Source: Lachnospiraceae bacterium (GTDB taxonomy: Bacteria; Bacillota; Clostridia; Lachnospirales; Lachnospiraceae). From it: 64,000 nucleotides of DNA. The notes under the pieces are model-generated. The model was not told where the DNA came from and ran no database searches. It worked only from the letters and a program-made list of their open reading frames with translations. Location: assembly GCA_029068555.1 (NCBI GenBank), contig JAIECJ010000059.1, forward strand, positions 1-64,000, written 5' to 3'. Shown here one piece after another: positions 33,265 through 42,136 of the stretch (position 1 is its first letter; every line of letters begins with the position of its first letter). The position numbers and the translations under genes are program-made.

Positions 33265-34425
33265 TTATTCATATAACAATGTATCGTCCAATTTATAAAT
33301 TCTAGGAATCCGCTTCCCTATGTCACAGGCAAGCTCATAATTAAACCTGCCAGATATCTCCCCGAGTTCTTCCATGGTAATACATTCATCCCTGTCCTCT
33401 CCTATCAGAATCACCTTATCCCCAACACGTATGTCTGCGTTGATATCAGTAACGTCTATCATAAACTGATCCATACACACACGCCCCAATATCGGTGCAC
33501 GCTGCCCTTTTACCAGCACATATCCGACATTAGAGAGGCTTCTGGGATATCCGTCTCCATAACCGATACAAATTGTAGCAACCCTGGTGTCCTTTGTTGT
33601 GGTATAGGTTCCTCCATAGCTAATCTCCTGTCCCGCCGGAACAGTCTTTATATATACGATTCTTGACTTGAGTGAGAGCGCTGGCTTGAGCTGTATCTTT
33701 TCATCTGCCTTAACCTCCTGCGACGGCCATAATCCATACAATATTATTCCTGCGCGCACAGCATCCATATTAGCCTCAGGCATCTCAACGATGCCCGCAC
33801 TGTTCGAACAGTGTTTCATAGGAATATCAATCTTTAACTCCCTGCAAATCCTATCCGTATAATCCTGAAAAAGCTTCATCTGTTGATAAGACTTTGTCCT
33901 GTCCGCCTCATCTGCTGTCGCAAAATGAGTAAAAATCCCTTCTGTCTCCAGCTCTGGAAGCGCCAGAATCTTTCTGATAAGTTCCAGTCCCTCCTCATCA
34001 GGATGTATCCCGATTCTCGTCATCCCTGTATCAATTTTAATATGTATCCTGCACTTTTTTCCGCCCCTGAAAGCCGCCTCTGACAATTCCTTTGCGCTTT
34101 CGTATGTAAATACTGTAGCCCGTATTTCTTCTGCAATGAGCTGCTCATAACTGTTTGGAAAAGTATATCCTAGTATCATTATCGGTTTGCGTATATGATT
34201 CTGCCTAAGTGAAAACGCTTCTTCTGCCGTGGCAACCGCATACCCCCATACGCTGTCCTCATTCTCAAGCAATCGCGCAATCTGCACCGCACCATGCCCA
34301 TATCCGTCAGTCTTTATCACTGCAATAATTTTTGTGTTTGCATGAATCTTTCTCTTAATTCGCTCAATATTAAACTGCACTGCATCAAGATCTATCTCCG
34401 CCCATGCCCTGTCATAATGCCTCAT
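33265..34425 (-). CDS. alr: alanine racemase
   Basis: 386 residues, PLP enzyme interconverting L- and D-alanine for peptidoglycan. The PLP lysine is K38 in AVIKTDGYGHG, the second-base tyrosine lies in EISYGGTYTT, and the C-terminal beta domain is complete. It follows the nnr gene by 26 bp and precedes the mazF-type gene, the same order as in Bacillus (yjbQ/nnr-alr-ndoA). Confidence 0.96.
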   Translation of the reverse strand: MRHYDRAWAEIDLDAVQFNIERIKRKIHANTKIIAVIKTDGYGHGAVQIARLLENEDSVWGYAVATAEEAFSLRQNHIRKPIMILGYTFPNSYEQLIAEEIRATVFTYESAKELSEAAFRGGKKCRIHIKIDTGMTRIGIHPDEEGLELIRKILALPELETEGIFTHFATADEADRTKSYQQMKLFQDYTDRICRELKIDIPMKHCSNSAGIVEMPEANMDAVRAGIILYGLWPSQEVKADEKIQLKPALSLKSRIVYIKTVPAGQEISYGGTYTTTKDTRVATICIGYGDGYPRSLSNVGYVLVKGQRAPILGRVCMDQFMIDVTDINADIRVGDKVILIGEDRDECITMEELGEISGRFNYELACDIGKRIPRIYKLDDTLLYE

Positions 34426-34451
34426 AATAATCCCCCATTTTTATTGACAAT

Positions 34452-35978
34452 CTAACACACTATATCTTTCAATGACTTTATGATATCCTGCGCCATTATA
34501 TAATATGCCGATGTTTTATTCCTTGCCAAGTCACCAGCAAGCCCATGTATGTAAGTTCCCATGACGGCTGCCTCAAATCCACTGAGCCCCTGCGCCAGAA
34601 GTCCGGCAATTATCCCTGTAAGCACATCCCCTGAACCTGCCGTAGCCATTCCGTCATTCCCACTTGAATTGAGATAGGTAAATTTCCCCCGCTTGGCAAC
34701 TACTGTTCGGGCATCTTTACACACAAGCGACACATCATGACTTTTGGTAAACATCTTACAACAAGTTATTATGTCTTTTTTAATTTCTGCCACCGGATAT
34801 TTCATAAGTCTTGAAAATTCTCCCAGATGCGGAGTAAAAATGACATCACTGTCATTTTTCCTGCGTCCATATTCAAACTTTTTTAATAGCTCCGCGTTCT
34901 GTGCCAGAATATTTAAGGCGTCAGCATCAGCTACCAAAGGTTTCGTACAATTTGTCAGCGTTGTCTCCAATATCGCCTTTGCCTTGTCAGACATGGAAAT
35001 TCCAGGACCAACCACAATCACATCTGCCCATTCAATCCCCGCAGTCAGCGTGTTTTCTTCCTCCTGTGTTATATTGAAATTCCCATCATCCATATATGTA
35101 TCTACAATCGCCTCGGGAAGCTTTTTCAACAATCCCTCACGATTGTCCAACGCGGTAAATATCCGGACCATGCCTGTGCCTGTCCTGTATGCACTCAATG
35201 CAGACAAAAAACATGCCCCCCCCATACTTCTGCTTCCCGCAATCAATAACACTTTCCCATAGGTTCCCTTGTTTCCTGCCGGGCTTCTCCCCGGAAGCTG
35301 CAAATCCTTTTTCACATCTGTAAATGTGACAACGCCTTTTCTCTTATGCGCCGTAACTGCCTCTGGAATGCCAATCGGAACACAAATCACCTCACCTGCA
35401 CAAGAAGCTCCCGGATACAGCATGATTCCAAGCTTTCTATATGCAAATGTGACCGTAATGTCAGCCTTTACAGCACAGCCCATAATACTGCCATTGTCCG
35501 CATTAACCCCTGATGGAATGTCTACTGCCACTGTTTTCGCTTTTGAAGCATTCACTGCCTCTATCGCTTTTCTAAATTTTCCCTCGATATCCCGTGTAAT
35601 GCCAATGCCGAACAAAGCATCAACAATTACATCATACAGAGTATGTTCCACACCATAGTGAATCGGAATATTTAACTTTTTTGCCGTTTCAAGCTGAGCC
35701 TTTGTCTCTGATGTGAGCTTTGACAGATCACCTATCATATTTATCTCTGCACGTATTCCCTCCTCCTGAAGAATGCGCGCTATGGCGATGCCGTCTCCGC
35801 CATTATTGCCGCTTCCTGCCATAACACCCACATAGATATCCAGACCATACCTGTCCACTATCACTTTCACGATCTGCATGGCGGCGCGCTCCATCAAAAC
35901 AAGCGATTCTATACCATACCCATTTATCGCAGCCTCGTCTGCGTCTTTCATTTCAGCCGATGTCAGCACATATTCCAT
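34452..35978 (-). CDS. nnr: bifunctional NAD(P)H-hydrate epimerase/dehydratase
   Basis: 508 residues. The N-terminal half (about 1-210) is the YjeF_N epimerase (AGSGNNGGDGIAIARIL). The C-terminal half (about 225-508) is the ribokinase-like ADP/ATP-dependent dehydratase (GNKGTYGKVLLIAGS, GSGDVLTGIIAGLLAQG). It repairs hydrated NADH and NADPH. It is the first gene of the nnr-alr-mazF run and has a structured leader. Confidence 0.96.
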   Translation of the reverse strand: MEYVLTSAEMKDADEAAINGYGIESLVLMERAAMQIVKVIVDRYGLDIYVGVMAGSGNNGGDGIAIARILQEEGIRAEINMIGDLSKLTSETKAQLETAKKLNIPIHYGVEHTLYDVIVDALFGIGITRDIEGKFRKAIEAVNASKAKTVAVDIPSGVNADNGSIMGCAVKADITVTFAYRKLGIMLYPGASCAGEVICVPIGIPEAVTAHKRKGVVTFTDVKKDLQLPGRSPAGNKGTYGKVLLIAGSRSMGGACFLSALSAYRTGTGMVRIFTALDNREGLLKKLPEAIVDTYMDDGNFNITQEEENTLTAGIEWADVIVVGPGISMSDKAKAILETTLTNCTKPLVADADALNILAQNAELLKKFEYGRRKNDSDVIFTPHLGEFSRLMKYPVAEIKKDIITCCKMFTKSHDVSLVCKDARTVVAKRGKFTYLNSSGNDGMATAGSGDVLTGIIAGLLAQGLSGFEAAVMGTYIHGLAGDLARNKTSAYYIMAQDIIKSLKDIVC

Positions 35979-36000
35979 ACCTTTTCCAACCTTCCTTATT

Positions 36001-36069
36001 TAGGAACTGTATGCAGATAAGATAAACCACTCTTCTTTCCTGTTTCTCTTGTTTACATACAGTTCCTTA
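36001..36069 (-). other. leader hairpin before nnr
   Basis: TAGGAACTGTATG (36001-36013) and CATACAGTTCCTTA (36057-36069) can pair over 12-13 bp around a 43-nt loop. It sits between the putative promoter and the nnr ribosome site and has no T-run. It could be an operator, a processing site or a small repeat. Confidence 0.55.
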
Positions 36070-36077
36070 TTATTTTT

Positions 36078-36105
36078 AGTATACCATATTATTTTGTGAA
36101 AACAA
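36078..36105 (-). promoter_or_regulatory. probable promoter of nnr-alr-mazF
   Basis: On the minus strand TTGTTT (complement of 36100-36105), 16 nt and an extended -10 TGGTATACT (complement of 36078-36086). Confidence 0.55.
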
Positions 36106-36118
36106 GGAAGAATCCTTC

Positions 36119-36157
36119 AAAAAATCCCAGACAGTTACTCCTGTCTGGGATTTTTTT
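36119..36157. terminator. bidirectional-looking terminator at the coiled-coil gene end
   Basis: AAAAAATCCCAGACAG and CTGTCTGGGATTTTTT form a strong hairpin with A-run and T-run sides. It overlaps the last codons of the gene at 36135 and ends its transcript on the minus strand. Confidence 0.88.
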
Positions 36158-36791
36158 CTTTTTGATCTATCAGATCCTTTTCTTTATTCAATACATTTTG
36201 TGGATTATATTTCATGTCAAACATATCTATGACGTCCGGACCGAATATGGAATGCATATAAGAATACATTTCATCATTCCATATTTCCTTTTGCTGCTTT
36301 GAGAGAATCTTTCTCTTGAGCTGTACTTTAAAGTCAGATACCCATCTATTAATCTCGTCAATCTCCTGAACATTTTGCCGTATCTTTGCATAACAGACGC
36401 GCATTGTAGCCATCATAAGTTCAAAATTTGCTTCGTCAATCTGTTTTGGAATATCCATAAGCTCATCATTATAATCGTCCATTTTTTGGTTCGACTCCTC
36501 TATCATGCGCTTATTTTCCGACATCTTTTTCTCTTTTGCCGAACTGTCTGGAAGTTCCATTATATCCACAATCTCCTGCATAAGCTTCTTTTTGAATGCC
36601 GACAGGCTCTTTAACTCCGTGTTCAGCTTTCCCTGCCGCTTTAGAATGTCATTGAGCTTTCCTTCAAGATCATGAATTTCATCATTATCCCCAGTCTGTG
36701 TAAAAAGTTTGTGCCATTGATTGTCAAGTGTCAGAATAGGTATCTTCTTGCCTACAAGCGCTTCACGAAAGACCTCATCCTCCTGTCCCAT
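36135..36791 (-). CDS. conserved-type coiled-coil protein, unknown
   Basis: 218 residues, highly charged, with long heptad stretches between about 40 and 170 and no signal peptide or membrane helix. The C-terminal part (MYSYMHSIFGPDVIDMFDMKYNPQ) looks more ordered. I do not recognise a named family. It lies 42 bp after rex in the same direction, so it is probably cotranscribed with rex. Function unknown. Confidence 0.8.
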   Translation of the reverse strand: MGQEDEVFREALVGKKIPILTLDNQWHKLFTQTGDNDEIHDLEGKLNDILKRQGKLNTELKSLSAFKKKLMQEIVDIMELPDSSAKEKKMSENKRMIEESNQKMDDYNDELMDIPKQIDEANFELMMATMRVCYAKIRQNVQEIDEINRWVSDFKVQLKRKILSKQQKEIWNDEMYSYMHSIFGPDVIDMFDMKYNPQNVLNKEKDLIDQKEKNPRQE

Positions 36792-36833
36792 ACCCTCACC
36801 CTCTTTTCATAATTGCGTACTCTAAAAACTCAA

Positions 36834-37460
36834 TCACTGGTTTGCTATGCCATATGATAACTTCATAAGACTGTCTGAAAGATGTACGTTTTCAACTACG
36901 ATACTCTCCGGCACTTTCAAATCCACATGTGCAAAATTCCAAATTGCCTTAATATTACACTTTACAAGTTTCTCCGCCGTTTTTGCTGCGCCATCCTTTG
37001 GTATGGTAAGCACTGCGATGTCAATCGCATTTTCCCGCACAAAATCCTCGATTTTATCCACCGGCTGAACCACGATGCCGCGAAGCTCCTTCCCATATAA
37101 ATCTGGGTTTTTGTCAAATATACCTTTTACAATAAACCCCCTGCGCTCGAAATTCATGTAATTTGCAAGCGCCTGACCAAGATTACCCGCACCAATGATA
37201 ATCAGATTATGCTTTTCGTTTAGTCCAAGTATCTTTGCAATTTCATTATATAAATATTCCACATTATAGCCGTAACCCTGCTGCCCAAAACCACCAAAAT
37301 TGTTAAAATCCTGCCTGATCTGTGATGCAGTGACATTCATCAGTTTACTTAGGTCCTGCGATGATATCCTCTCGATACCACTGTCTCTCAGATCTCCCAA
37401 GTACCTGTAATATCTGGGAAGCCGCGCGACAACCGCCTGTGATATATTCTTATCATCCAC
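36834..37460 (-). CDS. rex: redox-sensing transcriptional repressor Rex
   Basis: 208 residues. The N-terminal winged helix (residues 1-75, LSKLMNVTASQIRQDFNNFGGFGQQGYGY) is followed by an NAD(H)-binding Rossmann domain (IIGAGNLGQALANY). Rex represses fermentation and reoxidation genes when NADH/NAD is low and releases DNA when NADH is high. AGGAGGTGG precedes the start. A Rex-like site lies upstream. Confidence 0.96.
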   Translation of the reverse strand: MDDKNISQAVVARLPRYYRYLGDLRDSGIERISSQDLSKLMNVTASQIRQDFNNFGGFGQQGYGYNVEYLYNEIAKILGLNEKHNLIIIGAGNLGQALANYMNFERRGFIVKGIFDKNPDLYGKELRGIVVQPVDKIEDFVRENAIDIAVLTIPKDGAAKTAEKLVKCNIKAIWNFAHVDLKVPESIVVENVHLSDSLMKLSYGIANQ

Positions 37461-37609
37461 GATTATCCACCTCCTAATATATTATTGCTTTCTTTCCGGA
37501 ACGACATAAAACCCGGAAAAGTATAATTCATAACAGAATCCGCTGTACAGCTGAATCGTTATACAATATGCCAAAAAATCAGCAACGAATATAGCACAAG
37601 TATACAATA

Positions 37610-37627
37610 TTGTTAAATGATTGTCAA
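37610..37627. promoter_or_regulatory. possible Rex operator
   Basis: TTGTTAAATGATTGTCAA fits the clostridial Rex pattern TTGTTAA-N4-TTAACAA at 12 of 14 fixed positions. It lies between the divergent rex and ABC-F genes, 30 nt before the ABC-F -35 box. Confidence 0.5.
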
Positions 37628-37657
37628 TTCTTTTTGGAATATTTGTCAATTATCCAA

Positions 37658-37686
37658 TTGCTTTTATTCTATAAATTCCTTATAAT
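37658..37686 (+). promoter_or_regulatory. promoter of the ABC-F gene
   Basis: TTGCTT (37658-37663), 17 nt, TATAAT (37681-37686), followed by AGGAGG and ATG 37717. Confidence 0.7.
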
Positions 37687-37716
37687 AATAGAGATTACGT
37701 ATTTTAGGAGGTTCCC

Positions 37717-39627
37717 ATGATTTTATCATGTAATAATATAGACAAGACATTTGTGGACAATCACGTTATAAAAAACGCATCATTTCATATCGAAGATTCT
37801 GAGAAAGCTGCCATTGTAGGCATCAATGGCGCAGGAAAATCCACCCTGCTCAAAATAATAACAGGAAGTCTTCCAGCAGACAACGGACTTGTGACTTTTG
37901 CGAAGGACACAAGTTTTGGTTACCTTGCCCAGCATCAGGCCGTGGACAGCGAAAACACTATCCTTGACGAACTACTCACGGTTAAGCAGGAAGTACTTGA
38001 CCTGGAATCATCCATACGGCAAACCGAGCACGAGATGAAGATGGCAGTCGGAAAGGAACTCGATCTTTTGCTGAAAAAATATGCAAACCTGACACACCGC
38101 TTTGAGGATATGAACGGTTATGCCTGTAAAAGTGAAATTACAGGCATCTTAAAAGGACTTGGCTTTGACGAAGATGAATTTAGCAAGAAAGTTGCCACAC
38201 TCTCTGGTGGACAGAAAACACGCGTGGCTCTGGGAAAACTGCTTCTTCAGAAGCCTAACCTTATTATACTGGACGAACCAACCAACCATCTTGATCTCAG
38301 CTCCATCGCGTGGCTCGAAACATATCTTTTAAACTACAAGGGTGCAGTAATAATTGTCTCGCATGACCGATATTTTCTGGACAGGATCGCTACAAAAATC
38401 ATTGAGATCGACAACGGTATCGTTTCTTCTTTTAATGGAAACTACTCTGATTACGCTGTCCAGAAAGAGCGCCTCCGCACAGAACAGATGAATGCCTATC
38501 TAAACCAGCAGCGCGAAATCAAGCATCAGGAGGAGGTCATAGACAAGTTAAAGCAGTTTAACCGCGAAAAATCCATTAAACGTGCGGAAAGCCGCGAAAA
38601 AATGCTGGATAAAATAGAGCGTCTTGAAAAACCGATCGAAGTAAGGTCTGATATGAAACTAAAACTTACTCCACACAGATCAAGCGGAAACGACGTGATG
38701 CAGATTGACGGACTATCCAAAAAATTTGACAGTCGCATACTCTTTGAAAATGTATCATTCGAGATCAAGCGCGGAGAGCATGTTGCAGTCATCGGGGATA
38801 ACGGTACGGGCAAAACAACGCTTTTAAAGATCATCAATGAACTGGTTCCCCCTGACAGTGGTTCAATAAAGCTTGGCGCAAATGTGGAAATCGGATATTA
38901 TGACCAGGAACACCATGTCCTTCATATGGAAAAAACGCTTTTTGAGGAAATTAGTGACGCATACCCATACCTGACTAATACCGAAATTCGAAATACGCTT
39001 GCCGCGTTTTTGTTCACTGGTGAGGATGTATTCAAGAAAGTCAGCGCACTAAGCGGCGGGGAACGCGGACGTGTTTCTCTCGCAAAGCTTATGCTCTCAG
39101 AGGCCAATTTCCTGATTCTGGATGAACCGACGAACCATCTGGATATCACATCAAAAGAAATACTGGAAACAGCGCTGAACGCATATGAGGGAACTGTTCT
39201 TTATGTGTCCCATGACCGCTATTTTATCAATAAAACAGCAAGCCGTATTCTTGAACTTACACATCAGGAATTTGTCAACTACATAGGAAATTATGACTAT
39301 TATCTCGAGAAAAAAGACGTTCTTGCGCCAGAATCGGATGAATTTGTATCTGTTCCGGCAAACGAACCTTCCACACAAAAGCTTGACTGGAAGCAACAGA
39401 AAGAAAGTCAGGCCATTATCCGCAAAAGAGAAAATGACCTGAAAAAATGTGAAGATCGGATTGAAGAACTTGAAAATCGAAGCACCTCGCTTGATGTAGA
39501 AATGGCTAAGTCTGAAATTGCAACAAATTCTGTAAAGCTTCAGGAAATAGCAAACGAAAAGGAAAGCCTCGAAAGGGAACTCGAAGAACTTTATGCAAAA
39601 TGGGAAGCGTTATCGGAAGCAGAGTAG
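37717..39627 (+). CDS. ABC-F family ATPase
   Basis: 636 residues with two ABC domains and no membrane helices. Walker A motifs are GINGAGKST and GDNGTGKTT; signatures are LSGGQKTR and LSGGERGR, each followed by a LDEPTNHLD Walker B. The linker between the domains (about 240-320) and the C-terminal coiled coil (about 560-636) are as in YdiF/Uup-type proteins. Such proteins bind the ribosomal E site and relieve stalling; some confer antibiotic resistance. The linker shows no hallmark of a known resistance subtype that I can recognise. Confidence 0.93.
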   Translation: MILSCNNIDKTFVDNHVIKNASFHIEDSEKAAIVGINGAGKSTLLKIITGSLPADNGLVTFAKDTSFGYLAQHQAVDSENTILDELLTVKQEVLDLESSIRQTEHEMKMAVGKELDLLLKKYANLTHRFEDMNGYACKSEITGILKGLGFDEDEFSKKVATLSGGQKTRVALGKLLLQKPNLIILDEPTNHLDLSSIAWLETYLLNYKGAVIIVSHDRYFLDRIATKIIEIDNGIVSSFNGNYSDYAVQKERLRTEQMNAYLNQQREIKHQEEVIDKLKQFNREKSIKRAESREKMLDKIERLEKPIEVRSDMKLKLTPHRSSGNDVMQIDGLSKKFDSRILFENVSFEIKRGEHVAVIGDNGTGKTTLLKIINELVPPDSGSIKLGANVEIGYYDQEHHVLHMEKTLFEEISDAYPYLTNTEIRNTLAAFLFTGEDVFKKVSALSGGERGRVSLAKLMLSEANFLILDEPTNHLDITSKEILETALNAYEGTVLYVSHDRYFINKTASRILELTHQEFVNYIGNYDYYLEKKDVLAPESDEFVSVPANEPSTQKLDWKQQKESQAIIRKRENDLKKCEDRIEELENRSTSLDVEMAKSEIATNSVKLQEIANEKESLERELEELYAKWEALSEAE

Positions 39628-39642
39628 GACTGCACTACTCTG
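39620..39642. terminator. terminator between convergent genes
   Basis: CAGAGTAG and CTACTCTG form an 8-bp stem spanning the ABC-F stop codon. The T-run on the plus side is short (TGTTTCCTTT). Confidence 0.6.
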
Positions 39643-39648
39643 TTTCCT

Positions 39649-40344
39649 TTACTGGTAAATTCCATTTTTATGTACCAGCGTAATATCACCATAATTGACC
39701 TTTTCCCAGACTCTTTCATTTATCTGATATGGATAATTGCCCAGCATCATTTCGTAAGCCTCCCCCTCGATATCCAATTCTTCCATATCAATCTGATGGA
39801 TTGCTGCATAAACTCCCTGATATTTTTGCGCAATTCCTATCTTTCTGATTGTGTCATTCAAGTCTTTCTCCGTGACACCAAGCCTTTCCAGCTTATTGCT
39901 GTCCATAACATTATCCCAGAACGCATCCTGAACATTTGACAGCTGCACTTCCTCCTCCTGTGTCAGTTCCAATTTTTCGTCCAGTGCCATCTGATAAAAA
40001 ATTTCATCATGAATTGCCTTTTTCATGGCGTTTTGCTTAGAAAGCTGTCTGATATATGTGCTATCTGATTTTAAATTCCAATACCTTGCAGTGTCCTCTG
40101 CATTATATATCTGTGCCTGTTCCTCCACAATCATTTCATCAAAGGCAATGTAAAACGCCATATCCCTTAATGTAAGATCCTGCCCGTTCACGTCAGCCAC
40201 AGACAAATCCAGAGAATCTGAATATACCAGCCACGCATCGCCCTGTTTTAACTTTACCATAACACAGTAGCAAAAAATACACAAAAAGATACCCCCGAAT
40301 ATACACAGCGGAACCATCTCGTACGAATGTCTCTTTTTCTTCAT
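39649..40344 (-). CDS. SurA_N-like membrane-anchored protein
   Basis: 231 residues from ATG 40344, supported by GGAGGA 8 nt upstream; an ATG at 40359 lies in element sequence. One membrane helix near the N-terminus (about 10-30) anchors an extracytoplasmic helical domain. VNGQDLTLRDMAFYIAFDE and the following helices resemble the N-terminal chaperone domain of SurA/PrsA foldases, but no prolyl isomerase domain follows. It may be a short chaperone-like protein. A miniature-element end reaches to within 15 bp of the start codon and may supply part of the promoter region. Confidence 0.65.
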   Translation of the reverse strand: MKKKRHSYEMVPLCIFGGIFLCIFCYCVMVKLKQGDAWLVYSDSLDLSVADVNGQDLTLRDMAFYIAFDEMIVEEQAQIYNAEDTARYWNLKSDSTYIRQLSKQNAMKKAIHDEIFYQMALDEKLELTQEEEVQLSNVQDAFWDNVMDSNKLERLGVTEKDLNDTIRKIGIAQKYQGVYAAIHQIDMEELDIEGEAYEMMLGNYPYQINERVWEKVNYGDITLVHKNGIYQ

Positions 40345-40357
40345 ATGCACATCCTCC

Positions 40358-40539
40358 ATTTTTCAAACACGCTCTAGTGCTCCATCCAGGCAGAAATTAG
40401 AATTGCGTGCTGCATGGTTCGTGCCAGTGCTAGGCAAAGTTTTGACGGCGATGCGGTGGCATCGTCTAGAAATTTTAACGACGCAATGGTGCGGAACAGG
40501 CAGTTCACGAGGCTAATTTCTGACCGGATGGAGTACTAG
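40358..40539. mobile_element. CTAG-bounded miniature element A (with an element C end)
   Basis: Element A is 40374-40539, 166 bp. It starts CTAGTGCTCCATCC and ends GGATGGAGTACTAG; the terminal inverted repeats match at 24 of 27 positions. It has no coding capacity. Immediately left, 40358-40377 is the terminal 20 bp of element C, sharing the same CTAG. A partial second copy of A is at 28521-28572. Confidence 0.85.
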
Positions 40540-40650
40540 CTATATAATACCTGATGCATGAGAATAAAAAAACAGCTGTCCCCAAAAATACTCCTCCTAC
40601 TACTCCAAAATAAATATGTTGTATACCCCCCAATCTGTGGTACAATATAA

Positions 40651-40806
40651 CTAGTACAGTGAATATTAAGTAATTATCAGTTTGACTTGCCTATTTTCCT
40701 GATAGCACTACTCCCCAAGCCTCGACGTAGCCTCCGCTACGCCTGCATTTGTGAAGCAGCACGCTCCTGCGTCAAACTATCCAAAACTTAATATTCACTG
40801 TACTAG
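40651..40806. mobile_element. CTAG-bounded miniature element B
   Basis: 156 bp with perfect 21-bp terminal inverted repeats (CTAGTACAGTGAATATTAAG and its complement). The interior contains a palindromic GTAGCCTCCGCTAC hairpin. It is non-coding. A decayed copy lies at 214-423. Its right CTAG is also the left CTAG of element C. Confidence 0.9.
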
Positions 40807-40989
40807 AGCGTGTTTGAAAAATGCTTTCTGCCAGATGTGCGTCACAGTTTGTGGGAGATTTGTGCCAAATGAAGATCGCATAGCGGGCTATGTAACCTGA
40901 ATTTGGTGCAAATATCACGCAAAGTGGTGAATACGACGCATACGCGTCGTTATATAGATGGCAGAAATGATTTTTCAAACACGCTCTAG
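40803..40989. mobile_element. CTAG-bounded miniature element C
   Basis: 187 bp. The ends CTAGAGCGTGTTTGAAAAAT and their complement match at 29 of 31 positions. It is non-coding. End fragments occur at 28569-28588 and 40358-40377. A four-base CTAG target duplication shared between neighbours suggests repeated insertion at CTAG, as IS5-type elements do (YTAR). The rest of 40345-41069 contains no gene. Confidence 0.9.
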
Positions 40990-41069
40990 AGCATGCATCC
41001 TGCAATGATACAGGGTATCGCATGATGACGATTTCCTAACAGCTTGTTTCATAAAGGAGAAAAACAATA

Positions 41070-42116
41070 ATGAAAAAATTTCTGATAATTGACGGTTCCT
41101 CCATGCTCAGTACTTCGTATTACGGCAACCTGCCAAAATCTGTTCTGTTTGCCAAAACAGACGAAGAAAAAGAGAAACATTACAAAGAAATTCTACAGAC
41201 ATCAAAAGGGGAATATACAAATGCACTGTTTACAATGCTTAGAACTTTGGTATCACTTCATAAGAAGTTAAATCCTGATTATGTGGCAGTGGCATTCGAT
41301 GTGTCACGTGACACTTTCCGTCGTACCATTTTAGGCGCTGACAGCTACAAAGCCAACCGAAAGGAAGCTCCTGTTCCCTTAAGAGAACAGTTTATCGCCA
41401 TGGAGGAGCTGTTACAAAAAATCGGCTGTCAGGTTCTTATGGATAAAGATTATGAAGCAGATGACTTTGCTGCTTCGCTTGTCAAAAAATTTGAGTCACC
41501 GGAACTTGAGACTTATATTATAACAAAAGATCATGACTATTTCCAGCTTGTAAGCGATTATACACGCCTATGGCGCGTCACTGATAAGGACAAGGCAAAA
41601 GACATGCAACTAAGGTATGGACTTTATGCTGGAAAAAGTGGATATGACCCAATTCCCGCAGGCATTTTCGAGTATACACCAGATATTGTTTATGCAGAGG
41701 AAGGCGTATCACCCGAAAATATCGTGACACTGCTGTCCATCACTGGTGACCCTGGAGATGGTATTCCTGGCTGCAAGGGTGTGTCCTCTGCCGCCGCCCC
41801 GCTTGTGAATGAGTATGGCTCACTTGACGCCATCTATCAGGCAATTGCGGACTGTGAGGGTAACAAGAAAAAAGAAAAGGCATTGTCTGACTTCTGGAAA
41901 ACCAGCCTTGGTATCGGACGAAGCCCGTTAAATGCTTTAAAAGAAAATAAGGAAACTGTTTATCTGAGCTATCAGCTTGCAAAAATGAAGGACGATATTC
42001 CACTCACCCAGTCCCTGGAGGATTTCACCCTTCATATTGACAGGACTGCCCTCAAAGAAGTTCTCATGCACTATGAAATGAACAGTCTGATAACAGAACT
42101 AAAATTAAATGAGTAG
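41070..42116 (+). CDS. 5'-3' exonuclease (PIN/FEN-like)
   Basis: 348 residues, corresponding to the stand-alone polymerase-I-type 5' nuclease. FLIIDGSSML, AFDVSRDTFRR, DKDYEADDFAAS and TKDHDYFQL carry the metal-binding acids. LLSITGDPGDGIPGCKGVSSAAA is the helix-hairpin-helix motif. It would remove RNA primers and 5' flaps. AAAGGAG precedes the start. It sits just after the miniature-element cluster and ends at a terminator shared with isocitrate dehydrogenase. Confidence 0.92.
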   Translation: MKKFLIIDGSSMLSTSYYGNLPKSVLFAKTDEEKEKHYKEILQTSKGEYTNALFTMLRTLVSLHKKLNPDYVAVAFDVSRDTFRRTILGADSYKANRKEAPVPLREQFIAMEELLQKIGCQVLMDKDYEADDFAASLVKKFESPELETYIITKDHDYFQLVSDYTRLWRVTDKDKAKDMQLRYGLYAGKSGYDPIPAGIFEYTPDIVYAEEGVSPENIVTLLSITGDPGDGIPGCKGVSSAAAPLVNEYGSLDAIYQAIADCEGNKKKEKALSDFWKTSLGIGRSPLNALKENKETVYLSYQLAKMKDDIPLTQSLEDFTLHIDRTALKEVLMHYEMNSLITELKLNE

Positions 42117-42132
42117 GGGGATTCCCCTACTC
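42111..42132. terminator. hairpin between convergent exonuclease and icd genes
   Basis: GAGTAGGGG and CCCCTACTC form a tight 9-bp stem that includes the exonuclease stop codon. No T-run is present. The same stem sequence recurs at 4447-4476. Confidence 0.65.
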
Positions 42133-42136
42133 ACAA

